Positions 1-12,098 of a stretch of DNA of 64,000 nucleotides are shown here, piece after piece. Within the stretch, counting starts at the first letter, position 1. Every line of letters begins with the position of its first letter. The notes beneath the pieces are model-generated. The model made no database searches. It saw nothing but the letters and a program-made list of their open reading frames with translations, and had not been told where the DNA came from. The translations under genes were made by a program, and so were the position numbers. The DNA is from Coprinellus micaceus. Lineage: Eukaryota; Basidiomycota; Agaricomycetes; Agaricales; Psathyrellaceae. Location of the stretch: assembly GCA_951394405.1 (NCBI GenBank), contig OX596334.1, positions 3,534,001 through 3,598,000 of the forward strand, read 5' to 3'.

Positions 1-862
1 GGTAGTGCTTCCAAAAGTAGTTGCCTCCGGCAGTTGGCTGTAGGAAAGCTATATTCAGCCTGGGGCCCTCAACATTGCTCCACACAACTCCGAGTTGCAA
101 GGGCGCGTCGTCCAGACTCTAGGAGCTCGTAAACTTGCCTGGTTATTGAACGTGCTGGTATCTGTATCATCGCACAACAGATATTGCAAGTCGATATATC
201 GGTGCTCAGTCGAAGGCACAATGACGCGACGAGTGATGCTGGAACTCACGTTTGTGCGTACATTCGAAGGCAGCGACCCCAAGCGAGTCGCCAAGCTTGA
301 AGGCAACTCTGTCGCCAACCTGGTAAACGAGAGAGGGTCTCCATTCGCTAGAAAGTGCGTCCATGTCTGTCGGGGGAGCGAGAAGGATGATAGGGACAGA
401 TAGGTGGCTCTACGCGTGTCGTTGGAGTGGGAGTTGAAGGGTCCATAGCCTCTCTCCGATTCCAATTTATGTCTCCAGGCAAGGAGGAACCCATCGCGTC
501 ATTGCTCGGACCCACAACTCTGGCCACGGATCCGGAGGTGATCCGGTATTTCTTTCCCACGTACGTAATCACCTCCTCCCCTCAAATTTTGAGCGACGCG
601 ACTTGGCTCTCGACCACCACTTCTACGCCCTTTGTGAGTCTTTTTCCCCAAAAGTTTTATCTATAGATGAGTCTGGTTATTTGCACGTCAGTCGTAGGGC
701 AGTGGAATTCTATTCCGTTGTTCCAGATGACGCTACTTCGCCTTACTGAATTCCTTTTGTCGCCTCTGAAGTATTCCCCTTACTCATACTTTCAACAGGA
801 TTATCTAGAACTTCGTACTAGCGCACCTGTGTAACACCGATGATTCTCTGGATGTCTGATAG
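1..862. other. No confident gene; possible upstream exon
   Basis: No gene can be firmly assigned here. An open stretch on the plus strand at 469-633 begins with ATG and ends at a canonical donor (GTGAGT at 634). It could be a 5' exon of the candidate gene that follows, but no convincing exon joins the two. The other open frames look like chance. Confidence 0.3.
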
Positions 863-1262
863 ATGCGCTGCAATCCCCATTCATTACGAAAGTACGGCGA
901 AACTTCCTGGGAAAAAATCTACCACCCGTCCGCGCTTGTGCTTTCTACTCCAGTTGTCTCCGAAATGCCCACAGAACCTCACAAAGAACCTTGGAAATCC
1001 CTCATTTTATTCTGTACGGTGCATCGCCGATCGTTTGCTACACCGACCGACCTTGTCGGCTTCGTAAGTCTCTTTAAAAACCCTGAGGCCGCAGGCTCTC
1101 AACCACCTCTTGTCACTGCAGCAGTTCTCCGTCACATATTTAAAGGATCGGCTGGACGATAGGCTAAATTATCCCGCCCTTGAGCGCAGAATCCTGAGAT
1201 ACCAATCCCTCATGTCGCGAGGAAGCCCCCGTTTTACCCGACCCAGCCAGGTGGGCGCTTAA
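863..1262 (+). CDS. Possible small two-exon gene, unknown function
   Basis: Two open segments are joined by a well-formed 58-base intron. Exon 863-1063 ends at GTAAGT, and exon 1122-1262 follows an acceptor ending CACTGCAG. The phase is kept and the joined frame encodes about 113 residues. The second exon is rich in charged residues and reads like real protein (motifs KDRLDDRLNY and ERRILRYQ). The first ATG sits directly after a TAG that could itself be an acceptor, so the true start may lie upstream. I do not recognise a family. It could be a real small gene, the 3' end of a larger one, or a relic. Confidence 0.32.
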
Positions 1263-1908
1263 GTGCGGGGTCACTCCTATCAATGCAGTGTAAACCGCGC
1301 TATGCCTCCGCACAACGTCGCAATGTCGCGCTCACATGATTCCGAACAGTCCTATTGGAACTTACACAGCACGCTAAAGTATCAGGTCATAGTTCCGTAC
1401 TAGCCTTCCAAGATCGTTGACCAACCCTTCCTAGGCTCCTACCCATCGAAGTGCTCTGGAGTTCAGAGCACTTCATAGCTATCCTAACCTTCCATCGAGT
1501 GGTCGAGCCGCACGACAGGTCTTACCTGGGACCTATCATGCTTTCTCGACTCGCTTTGAGATAGTTCGAAGCTTGGTACCTCCGCTATGCGCTTGCTTCC
1601 ATCTGCTGCGCTGCCCGGAATCCGACCCCTCACCCGACACGGCGAGTTTTCCAAGCTCTGTATTTCTTGCAATTTCTACGTCACAGCATTCAACCATCCA
1701 TTCACATATTATATCTTGAGAAGACCGATGCTTGTCGAGGCGACGGCAACTGGACTGCCTTCTTTTCTTCTAAACGGGTTTCTGCTGTGATGTTCCGATC
1801 GAACAGGCCATCGAACCCCTTCATGTACTAGAATGAAATGTCCACCTTGTACTGTCTACGCTACATAATTCACTTCATCCTGTTCACAACCCCACACCCC
1901 TTTCGCCG
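1263..1908. other. Intergenic, contains an inverted repeat
   Basis: No gene supported. The stretch holds a perfect 11-base inverted repeat at 1448-1474 (listed separately) and scattered short open frames without splice logic. Confidence 0.5.
1448..1474. repeat. Perfect 11-bp inverted repeat
   Basis: GAAGTGCTCTG at 1448-1458 is followed by a 5-base spacer and its exact complement at 1464-1474. It could form a hairpin or be a palindromic binding site. No neighbouring gene explains it. Confidence 0.7.
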
Positions 1909-2695
1909 ATGACTGACAGCTGGAGACCCCGGGCCCTAGAGGGAAGGGATTTGCGGGCATGCCTCGCCGAACTCGAGGGAACTAAAGACTTTCTTGGAAG
2001 GAAAAACCTGCAGGCAGTGGTTGCTGCCAGTGTTCTTGGAAGTGCTGTCGGCCTCGCCTTGATCGTAGCCACCTTCGGTATGGTTCTATCCTACCGCCGC
2101 GTGAGGTACAGCGACCCAACTATCCTCCCAATAAACAAGAGGGCGCTCACGATGGACGTTAACCCAACCGCACCGGTCGATGAACGGCATATCTTGGTAA
2201 TCGTCTTCCCTGTCTCGTGGTGGGACGAGTTAGCTTTGTATTCACCATGCCTCGATAGGGCTTGAACAGACGTGAAGGACAGACTAGGGATAATATACCT
2301 GGAGAAGGAGCTACGGTCCCGATGCCTATTGTACCAGTGCGCGCGGACCCGGCAGTTCGACAGGCTCCCAGCTCTGCCTATTACGGCCCCCCTTCTTCAC
2401 CCAACGTATTAAGGCGCCCGCCTTTCGTACACGACATCGGCTTCACCGGGACCTACAGTAACCATGGCAGTGCAAGTACTGGAGATCCTCCAAGCTTTGC
2501 TCGCTACGGTGCCCCCTCTTCAGTCGACGGAAACACACTCACTTTCTACGCAATCAGTGAAACCACAGACACTGGGGTCAGCGCCGTCGTTGTCGTTGAC
2601 TCTCACCCTCCTCACCGCTACAAGGCAACGAACGTCCCTTGAGCGAGCTGTGGGCCCATTTCGAGCGTACCATTGCGGATGATGAGCCAGCGTAG
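1909..2695 (+). CDS. Small single-pass membrane protein, unknown function
   Basis: Preferred model: exons 1909-2196, 2259-2556 and 2625-2695, about 218 residues. The first intron (GTAATC...GATAG) keeps the frame. The second (GTGAAA...CAAG) is needed to reach the acidic ending LSELWAHFERTIADDEPA; without it the frame stops at 2642. The first exon has a charged N-terminus and one hydrophobic span at about residues 37-60, followed by a basic SYRRVR stop-transfer. The rest is Pro/Ser/Tyr-rich and probably disordered. No signal peptide is evident. The look resembles the many lineage-specific single-span proteins of agaricomycetes; no function can be assigned. Confidence 0.5.
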
Positions 2696-3714
2696 TCACA
2701 GCGAAGTGTTTTGTAGCAATTGATGGACTGAGGGTATCCCAGATGTCTTCGTTTTGGTTAATCTCTCAAGGCCTTCGGGCTTGCACACGCTGAGGTCAAC
2801 GAAGTGCTTGGGGTCCTGAAAGTGCGCTGGAAGGAGTGGAGGAGAAGCATGCGATGGTGGGCGAAGCAAGCGAATCCATACGATCGAGTAGAAAGGAAAC
2901 GAAGTAAGCTTGGTTTAAGCGCCCAAGTCATCGAGCCATCGCGGCCTGGAGCGCTCTGGCGTTCCAAGCGCCTGCAGCTGCTTGATGGAACAGGTTCTCC
3001 CGCATAGTCCGATGTATATCCTAAGAACCTTGAGTTGCCACAAGGCTAAGCGCAGCTCGAACCACGCAAAGCATGGTTTCTCTCCTCTTCGAAGTCCACT
3101 CTTCCGTGAAGCACGACATGAAAGCAGATTCTAAATCCCCTTCAGACCCATACAACATGGAGTATCGCTTCGACCAAGTCCGTTAGCATGTGCTCTGGAA
3201 TTGAAATGGCCATATGCATCGCAGCATCACCACATATCGTCTACATGGGGTGAAACGCTGTTGCCTTCGAGAAGTTGTTAATATTACTTTGGATGTCTAT
3301 CTCTGCTTGAGAGACGAGGACAGGGAAGTACGGACCTGGGACGGATATCTCGTCGTCTGTGCTCGGAAGCTCCAGTCCGTGGACTAGGCAAAAGGCTATT
3401 CGACAGTGCGGCACATGGCACGCCTCAGGGATGGCCATCGACAGGGATTCATCGCATGAAACAGGAACTGCCGGGTGGGGCGATCAGGGGAATGAGATGG
3501 ATTGAGACGAAGAGCACGAGGGCGGGGACCGAAATCTCCGAATTGGTCGACGAGCCACGTGCCTCGGGAGTCCACCGCGCCTTTCCTCCAGTCCACCACA
3601 AGGCCAAGGCAAGTCCGATATAAGAACTCCCCCGCAGTCGTCGCCTCTAACCCTCTCTTCTTCCCGAACCACCTCCATCTCCATATCTCGTCCCATCTAC
3701 CCACAGCGTCCCCA
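2696..3714. other. Intergenic / promoter of the dynein light chain gene
   Basis: An open, basic stretch at about 2772-3007 (plus) follows a possible acceptor (CTCTCAAG) but has no recognisable family or partner exon. The last 200 bases are the likely promoter of the next gene, with a TATA-like GATATAAG near 3616 and a CT-rich tract near 3650-3690. Confidence 0.4.
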
Positions 3715-4178
3715 ATGTCCGATTCCAAAGTCGACCAGCCTACAAGCCAGAGCTATGACTCGCCCAATGGCAAGGATGGCGGGCCCAAGGCGATCATCAA
3801 GAATGTGGACATGAGCGAGGAGATGCAGCAGGAGGCCGTCGATATCACCTCGGCCGCTCTTGAAAAGTACAACATCGAGAAGGATATTGCTGCACAAATC
3901 AAGAAGGAGTTTGACCGAAGACATGGACCCACCTGGCATGTCGTCGTTGGAAAGAACTTTGGGAGCTACGTTACCCATGGTGAGTGTTGCAAACTGCTCC
4001 TTCACCGCCAGCCCCGATCCACTTTCATTAAACGCGTCGAGACGCGTCCACCGACGGGTCCTTTGCGAGCGAGGTTTACTCTGACATTGGCATCGAACTG
4101 ACCAGTTTACCCCCAGAAACCAAACACTTCATCTACTTCTACGTTGGACCCCTCGCAGTCCTCATCTGGAAGTCATAG
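3715..4178 (+). CDS. DYN2: Cytoplasmic dynein light chain LC8 (DYNLL type)
   Basis: Exons 3715-3979 and 4117-4178 (137-base intron) encode 108 residues. The last ~89 are a full LC8 domain, with hallmark motifs KNFGSYVTH and, across the intron, [11 protein letters not shown]; it ends LIWKS. LC8 is a homodimeric hub that binds short linear motifs in dynein intermediate chain and many other partners. It acts in the cytoplasm and at microtubule- and nuclear-pore-associated complexes. The roughly 19-residue Ser/Asp-rich N-terminal extension is longer than in animal LC8 but common in fungi. An upstream in-frame extension lacks an ATG in good context, so the start at 3715 is chosen. The gene is convergent with the Axl2-like gene. 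Confidence 0.95.
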
Positions 4179-4452
4179 ATGGTACCCCCACGCCGATGGA
4201 TATCGATATCATACCGCTAACCAGGTTGTAGATTACCCTTTCCTCCACTGTACATCGCTTTCACCGTTTTTCAAGTTCCTAATACTCGCCATTTTGTCCG
4301 TTCGCTCTCTCCAATGCACGACATACCCTCTGCCACTGCAATCCGATGCCATGAGAAAAACGATTGTGTGTCACGATTGGGATAGTATGTGTTTCGACCG
4401 AGACGGGGTATAACATCCAATACCGTCACCATTATATCACATCCCCATCCAA

Positions 4453-7386
4453 TCAACGGCGGGGGATGACCTCGAGGCTCACCCTCGCCACGCATTCCTT
4501 ATCCGCATATATCCCCACATTCAATACTCCCAAGTCCCTCGACAACGCAGTGCCCGTAAACTCTACCAGGCCCTTCGCACCGTTCGCATCGAACCGGAGG
4601 AATGAAGGTAATGCCAGTCCAGATACCTGCTGAACCTGCAGCGACCGTGTTGTCACCGGTATCTGAATTCGGATATGAAACTTCTCCCCTGTTCGAACGA
4701 CGTATCGGGTTGCCTCCTGGGGGTTCTGCATTTCATATCGTTCAGTCGATTGTCACGAGGCACGAGGATGGTGCCTTGTACTCACCGTTTTCGTTCCAGA
4801 GCCTTCTGCTGGTGCCGCTATACTCTGGCCTTGTCCCCGGTCATTCCCTAGCGACTGGACGTAGTGCAGCCCCATCGACAGGTCGTCCGCGCTCACACTC
4901 CTCCTCACACTGTCCTTGAACGGGTCACCATCTCCATTGGACTCCTTGTATATCTTCGCTCGCTGACTGGCGATCCTGGTTTTCGCCAAGTTTCCACCCC
5001 CTCCATATTCGCCATCCCCAGACGGCACCACCAGGGAGCTGGACCGGGGGACGGGAACTCTCGTCGAGCTGGTGAATGGAACGAGTCTTGGCTTTGCTTG
5101 GGCTACCGCCTCGTCGGGACTAGCTGGGCCATCCGGGAAGTATTCGTGCGATAGAAGGCTCGTCGTACGGGTGCTTCGGCCGCTTCGTACACTGCGCATG
5201 CTGGTCGTTCGAGATACTCGCCCATGCCCTCCCGACTTCAGCGACACATTCGAGACTTGTCTGACAAGTTTCCCATCCTCAAAGTGAACCTGCGCCAGGG
5301 TCTTGGGAGGCGCAAAGTCTGCTCGCCTCCTCGGAATTGAGTGCTCGCCTGTCGAAGCAGAGGGCGATCCGGTCATAAAGGTGCTTCCCCGTTGGCTATA
5401 TTTATCGTCGAATGGATTCGAAACAGAGACTTGCAAGGGGTAGTGAACGTCCGGTTCCACGCCAATTGAGGGCCGAATCAAGATAGGTTTCCCAATATAA
5501 GGACGAGATGGAGATGGCCGCGACCTGTTCCCGCGTCTAACACTCGAGTACTTGTCACTGACCTGTCTAACGGTCTGCTTGACCCTGGCGACGAACTCCC
5601 TCTTGCTCATCCTAGCCGAGCTCAATACGTCGCTTGTCGCATAACTTCCAGGAATCGACTGGCTTCGCTCCGGAACCCTTTGGAGTTCCAAGTCCCTAAT
5701 TCCGTACTCTCGCGCGTTCCTCGGCGGGTCCATGTAGTCGTATTCCGCCTTTTCAGAATCGTTTTGGACCGAGCGACGATAGTGATTCTCCAAAGACTGG
5801 TCTGTCCCAAAGCCGTAATATCGTCTATCCTTCTCTGACCACGCCCTCCTGCCCTCTTCTCCCTCTAGGACACTGCCCTCTAGGCGTGCAACGCGCCTTA
5901 CGCATGCAAAGAACGCAGTCATCGCGATTAGCCCTCCAACGACGCCCAAGGCGATACCAAACCCAAGGGCCAGCTTTCGTTTGGATTGTACTGAGAGTCC
6001 CTTCGGACGGCCAATCGGACCACTCCGTCCATCCTGTGTCGAGTTCGGGCTCAGAAAGGTGATGAGGTTGGCGTGCGAGGTGGAATGCGTTATTCTTGAA
6101 TACGCGGTGAAAGACAGCGTAATATGGTCGCCAGTAAAATCATCTGCGATCCTCCCAGACACAGAGTCCGTCGCGCTATTGAATCGCAAGAAGTTCGCAG
6201 ATTGGAGGGGGTCGTATGTCGCCGAAATGTCTGCGTCTCCTCTTCCCCCAGCAGTCGAGTTCGAGTAGTATTGGTCCAGTTGCACGCTAAACTCGTCCCC
6301 AGGGGAGAGACGTAGCGCGGGGAACTCGGAAAAGGTGAAGTAAGAGGGCACAATTTGAAGTGTGACCGTGCTCTGGATCGTTTGGTTGAAGGCGCTTGTG
6401 ATACTGACTGGAAGGGCAGGCCTATCGCCGCCCTGCGCGGGTGTTCCAGACAGAGTTCGACTAGCAGGATCGTATCGGAGCCAGGAATAAGCAGAGGTAT
6501 CGATTTGCAGTGCCGAGATGTTTGAGGGTTGTATGGGGTCCCCGTCGACAAGTATCCCAGTGAAGTCCGCAGGCGAGATCAGGTCGAAGGTGAAAGGGTT
6601 GCCGGAGGTAACGTTGATTGTAGGCAATGCATTAGTCGACTCGGAGAGTTCGTGGTCCGCGACGACGATATCGAACGGGAGACTCAACGCTGTATACCCC
6701 TCCTGGTCAGAGGCAAGCAAAACAAGCGGGACGACCGTAGACACGTCGCCCAGTGCAGCGGGTACGACACCGTCCAGGGTGACGGCGTTCGAGTTGAAGA
6801 CCATCCACTCGGGAAGTTCAGAACCATCCGCCGACCGTGCCTCGTAGAACACATTACCATCCGCCCAGGTAACCGTCTGCCTTTGGAACCCGATGCTGAA
6901 CGACCACGTAGGGGGGATCCTGACCGCTGGGTTGCTAGTCGCTATCGCCGAGCGCTGTCCGAGTGCGAAGACCGAGGAAAGGCCAGGTCCAGGCGCACGA
7001 GCAAATTGGTCGGCGATGGGCATCGACACGGTCGGCACAGGGTCGCTCGAAACGCATAGGTGGAGGCCAGAGGATGCAGACGCGCTCGAGGTTGTGCTAT
7101 GTGCAGTGACCACGACCCACGGATATCCTTCGTCGCCCAAAGTCGGTGTCCCGTGGAACGTGCGGTTATCAGGGTTGAACGAAAGCCATCGAGGTAACGC
7201 GGAGGTGGTGTAGTTGAGTGCTCCGTCGGTCCAATTAAAGGTGCGGTCTGAAAAGGTCCACGAGTAGGATTGGTTGACGCGAGCCACGAGAGGGAGTTGG
7301 ATGTCCAGGGGTTCCACGACATGCACCACCGAGAGAGCAGTTCCGAGGAGGGAAGAGAGCAGAAAACACAAAAGAAGGTCGTTCAT
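4453..7386 (-). CDS. AXL2: Axl2-like transmembrane protein with cadherin-like repeats
   Basis: Exons 7386-4786 and 4725-4453, joined by a 60-base intron, give about 957 residues. The ATG at 7386 is preferred over the longer frame because it starts a clear signal peptide (MNDLLLCFLLSSLLG). The ectodomain carries about four cadherin/dystroglycan-like (CADG) repeats with recurring signatures LPRWLSF and SGTP, and many N-glycosylation sites. One transmembrane segment lies near residues 470-495, followed by a long Ser/Arg-rich cytoplasmic tail. This architecture matches fungal Axl2, a plasma-membrane landmark for polarised growth and septin organisation. The second exon adds a further beta-rich module (LPSFLRFDANG) at the very C-terminus, which is unusual. 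The family call rests on architecture and motif, not alignment. Confidence 0.8.
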
Positions 7387-7699
7387 AGGAGAATATGTTG
7401 GGCGAGCGGTGAAAACTCGACTTTCGACCTGGGTCGACCAGCGAGATGTTGACTGCGGGTAAGCTGGCGGGACGATGGCAGGCGGCGGTCCACCAACGGT
7501 TACCCCGCGATCTAACAAGCCACAACAATTGGTATAACCAAGGTATTATACCATTTACCGTTATCCATACAGCTAATCTAGAAAAATATACATACGCGTG
7601 GTACTAGGATATAGTCACATAAAAACATGAAGTGAGAAGGGAATGAGAGCAAGGCAGGAGAGAGAGAGAGAGGAAAGCAGGTCATAATACGTCGTAAAT
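7387..7699. promoter_or_regulatory. Axl2-like promoter and importin 3' region
   Basis: A 313-base gap between two minus-strand genes. It is AT-rich near 7530-7620 and has a GA run (CT run on the minus strand) near 7650-7675. No gene is seen. Confidence 0.4.
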
Positions 7700-10600
7700 T
7701 TAAGCGCCGGAGAGGAAGACACCGAGGCCAGCAGCCTGGATTTTGGCGGGCTCCTCAACGTTGATCGCTTGGATGAGATGGATGAGTTCTGCCCTGATCT
7801 CATCCCCGACCTGGTCAGGGCCGCTGGGGTCGAGGACATGGGTGAACACAGCCAATAGCCTATCCATGTGGGGCAAGAGCGCAGCGCCGTTGACACGGAA
7901 GATGTGGAAGATGGCACGGAAGACAGGGCGATTCTCGAGGTAATCGTTTTTGAGGGGAAGAGCGCCAATAAAGATGGGGAGGACCTGGTCGAGAGGGAGG
8001 GCGGCGCTGTTCTTGACAATCAGGCGGGCAACAGATCCGGCGGCGTTGTCCTTGGCGTTGAGCGCTGCGGGGGATGAAGACTCGTTGACTTCAAAGAGAG
8101 GTCGGAGGGCGCTAAGGATAGGGAGGAATTGCGAGGAAAGGTCGACGTCGGAGTTCTCGATGAGGAGGCCAATGGCGAAGGCGGCGTTGCTGAGAACCTC
8201 AGGCTCATCGTCACCGAGAGCCTTGGAGAAGAGCTGAGCGAGGTCAGAGGTGTGAGGGGTGATAGCACCCTTCATTCCAGAGATGATCTCAGCCAAGCAT
8301 CCGATGGCCGAGGAGCGGTCACTGAGAGACCTGTTCTTCTTCTATAGAGAGCGGCCGGCCTCAGAAAATATGAAGCACTCGAAGGGTGAAGCAACTCACG
8401 TAGTACTTGGCAATCAGGGGGAAGAACTTCCTGAACGCGGGCTCGAAGTCAGCACCCAAGGTATTGGCGATGGACGCAACGAGATCTCCAGCTGAAGAGA
8501 TCAAGACGGAGTCGTATTCAGCTTGGTACTCGGGGGCCACGTCCTCGTCGTCCTGGTCAGGATCCTGCTGGCAAACAGCCTTCTGTTCGAGAATCTGGAT
8601 GGCGATGTCGCAGATGGTTTCGAGGTCTGAAAAACATGGGTCAAGGAATGCACCGACAGGTGTATTAATCGACTCACTGCCTTGGAAGAACGCGGGGCCA
8701 ACGGCGTTGATGGTCTCAGCGAGGCCCATGCAAAGACTCGAGGCAACGGACCTAGAAGCAAGAGGGGTCAGAGGAGTGTTACAGGTGGTAGAAGGAAGTT
8801 AAATCAGATATAGTTGGAAAAGGTTAGTCTCATTTGCGAAGCATCGAAGTGAGCTGAGTAATGTCTCATCCCAAAATGTTTGCAAAAAGGCGGATACTCA
8901 CTTGTTGTCCTCAGACTCGTACATCTCAAGGAGAGAGGTGACGACGTGGGTGAGGAGTTCGCTGACCTGGGACTTGAGGGGGTGGACAACGTTGAGACCA
9001 GCAACCCACTCAGGCTCGTCATTGATCTCGTGGAAGGTCCGCACGGACTGGAGGAGGGAGTCGGTGGCAGACTTGCGAATGCCCTCGTAGTAGTGGTCAA
9101 CCAGGTCAATGAGTTCCAAAGTGGTTTGCTCAACGTAGGGCAAGAAGTGGGCCTTAGTGGCAGCAAAGAGGGTACCGATGGTGTCAGCAGCGATTTCCTT
9201 CTCGACGGCGACGGCGCTGTTGACGTCAAGCATCTTGTCGAGGTCAAGGTCCTCCAGCTCAATGGAGGGGTTACCGTTGGCGTCGACTTCGCCGCTGACG
9301 TTGATGGCGTCGGAGGGGGAGGCACCGGACGAGAAGGCCTGGGCAGCGCTAGCAATGAGATCCGAGGTCTGCTGCTCACCCTGCTCAAGCTGCTTGCAGC
9401 TCTCGATCAGGGCGGGAACGACTCGAGGGAGGTAAGGCGCGAACTCCTCGCCGAAAACCTGAGCCATTACGCCGAAAAAGAGGAAGCTGCATTCCCTCAA
9501 CCTTGGGCGGCCCATCTCGAGACCGTTGAAGGCCTGGGTCATCATTTCGGGGAAGTAAGGCCTGAAGTTGTCCTTCCCAACAGCCTCAGCGAAGGTACCA
9601 ATGGCGTCCATGGTAATGCCACGAAGCTCGGTCTCCTCACCTTCCTCAGTAAGAGTCAAAAACTGAGCCAGGACAGTGATGGTCTGCTGGAAGTAGGGGA
9701 CGAAGCGATCCTTGGAGGCGTGAGCAGCGCTGCCGATAGCACCGGTGACAACAGCCTTGACGGAGATGGGGGCGGTTTGCAGCAAGCCAGCGAGCTGCTC
9801 CATGATGAGCTGCAAGTACTGGTCAATGTGGTCGTGGAGAATCTCCAAGAGGGCATCGAGAGCAGTGCAGGCCGACTTTTGGGTGACGGGGTCGTTGACC
9901 AGGGCCATGATGCGTGGCATGAGAACCTGGTGCTTGGTGGTGCAAGGCTCCTCGAGCCACTCGCAGAGGCAGCTTACAGCAATGCAAGCGGCCTTCCTGA
10001 CGGAGCCGTCGGTATCCTGGAGACCAACTTCGATGAACGGCCAGATTTGGTCCATGAGGGGGGTCATGAACTCGCTGCAGCCCTCCACGGAAACGCCGAG
10101 AGCCAGCATGGCGCCGCGACGGTGAGTGGGGTCGGGAGATTGGAAGAACTTGAGGATGAGGTTGCGCAGAGGAACGAAGACTTGGTCGGGAGGAAGATTC
10201 GTAGCAAGGCCATCGATTATCCGGAGGGCAGACTGTTATAAAACGAATGAGGCTTCAACGCGCACTGGCACCGGAGAAGGGGACTCACTCGGGAAGGAGC
10301 GTCGTCGTCAATGTCTTCGGGCTCGGCTTCAGTGGTAACGGGCATCAAGCCTTCGAGAATGGAGGCGGCGAGGCCAAGACCCTGGACCTTTGACTTTTTG
10401 CTGTTGAAAGTGATGAGGATACATAGCTAGGCCGAGGAGCGGAGGCACATACTATTGAACGGTCCAGTTAAGGGCGTTCAGGGCCAAGACCCTCAGCTCG
10501 GGGTCATAGGAGGTATCAGCTCCGCATTGGAGGAGGAATTGGACAAGGTCGGGGATGTTCTTTCCGAGAATAGGAACTTCCTGGAAAAGTAGGAGAATAA

Positions 10601-11714
10601 GCAGCTGGGACGCGTCAAAACATCTTGCTTCACACACCAGAATCAAGAGGGTCTCCAAAACATCAAACAGATGCCTGGCACCGGCCTCGTTTCCAGTGGC
10701 CACGGATTCGTGGATGACCTTGAATACGGAAGGAAGGATGGCGCGGAAGGTGGCCTAGAGTTCGCGGTATGAGATGAAGCCGAGGAGACTGGCGACAGCT
10801 AGAAACGCACCAAGCTGTCCTTGTCATCAGAGTCGATGAACTGCGCGATGACACCGAGGGCGCTATAGAATCCCGCGATTAGATAAGAAAGGAAGTATGG
10901 CAGTAGCCCGAATCAAACGCACCGGACAGCGGTAATCCTAACTTCGATGCTGGCGGGGTCATTGACGAGTTGGCCGAGGATGTTGTAGAGGTCGTTCAAC
11001 TGGAACCCTTCGACTATACTCTCCAGAACGGCAAACAGGATGAAGGAGCCGACTTCGCGATGCACCACTTCGGGGGATGCACAAGTTGATTGGAGGAAGG
11101 GGAAGAGCTCGGGCCATGTTCCCATTGACATTTCGATGCCTGCGATGGCGGCGATAACGCGAGCAGCCGAGTTGCGAACGAGTTTACTAGACAGGTACAC
11201 GTAAATTTGAGTGCATGGGAGAGGCGGTGAAGGCACATACTTTGATTCCTTGACGATGAGATTTGGCAGCTGGGTCTTGATCTCTGCCCTGGAACTCTGG
11301 TCAAGGATCGTCCAGAGGTTTCCGCTGTTTTGAGAGACACGTTTTCGGAGTTCGACGGCGGCCAATTGTCGAACCTAAGAGACAGATGAGACTACCACTA
11401 CAAGTTGACAGAGATATCGAGTACGAACAGCTTGCTCAGGGGAGTTGCCGATGATCTGAGCGAGACCAGCGATACATTGAGCCTGCTTGTAGAACTCCTG
11501 GTTCAGCTGGGCAGTGGCCTGTAACCTGAAATTGAATATTCCGAAATCTCTGGAGGAGTGGCACGACGTACGGCCTTGACCAGGTTGGTATCATTGGACG
11601 TTGATTGAAGGAGGAGTTCGTGAAGTTTTTGAAGCTGTGAAAGATCGAGGCAACGATAAGAAATGCGAACTCGCTGTGTACGACGAGGAGTGGACGTACG
11701 GCCTGTGGGTCCAT
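7700..11714 (-). CDS. KAP123: Importin beta family karyopherin, Kap123/importin-4 type
   Basis: Thirteen exons: 11714-11700, 11634-11572, 11518-11429, 11374-11241, 11186-10923, 10862-10811, 10754-10638, 10580-10453, 10400-10289, 10232-8902, 8751-8678, 8626-8400 and 8341-7700. They encode about 1082 residues, the usual size for Kap123. The N-terminus has the family signatures KAATAQLNQEFY and VRQLAAVELRKRVSQNSG. The rest is HEAT-repeat sequence, including the acidic loop EAEPEDIDDDAPSR. Kap123 carries ribosomal proteins and histones H3/H4 into the nucleus and releases them on RanGTP binding. The first coding exon is only 15 bases (MDPQA). Long antisense frames across this gene are shadows of its codon bias. 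Confidence 0.95.
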
Positions 11715-12098
11715 GATGGCGGCGGAAGGGAGGAGGAGAGGTAGGTGAAGGGTAGAGAACAGAGCTAATTATCACCTCGGCAAAGACAAATTTTTTGGTC
11801 GGAGTTGGCCGATCATCACCAGTTGCCTGATATAGCCTGCGCGCGTCTGCCACGCGCCTTAATTGCCTCCATCACTTCAACTTGACTCATGCGTCATGGC
11901 AGCCATGCGACGCCCAAAGCCAAGAATGGTCTCCCATTCGCCGTTTCTAGCGTCGGGACTTTCATGCATAAAACAAAGCAGGGAAACATGATTGTCATGC
12001 CACTGGCATTCAAGGCATAATTGGGAAGACAAGCCATACAAGCGGAGACCATACATAAGCTCCAGCCCACTAACCCCCTCGCTGGTCGATCTACTCCC
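11715..12098. promoter_or_regulatory. Divergent promoter, importin (minus) and small unknown gene (plus)
   Basis: A 384-base gap between head-to-head starts. No gene is evident, and no strong TATA element is seen. Confidence 0.4.

Noticed and set aside
7387..7518. Longer N-terminus for the Axl2-like protein
   Set aside because: Starting at 7518 would put 44 residues ahead of a clear signal peptide.
8880..10241. Plus-strand open frame of 453 residues
   Set aside because: It lies wholly antisense to the importin gene, whose HEAT-repeat frame is strongly conserved; it is an echo of codon bias.
10289..10453. Apparent one-base frameshift in the importin gene
   Set aside because: An initial count suggested an extra base between exons 8 and 9. 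Re-reading the bases at 10376-10390 gave three C, the frame is intact and all 13 exons sum to a multiple of three.
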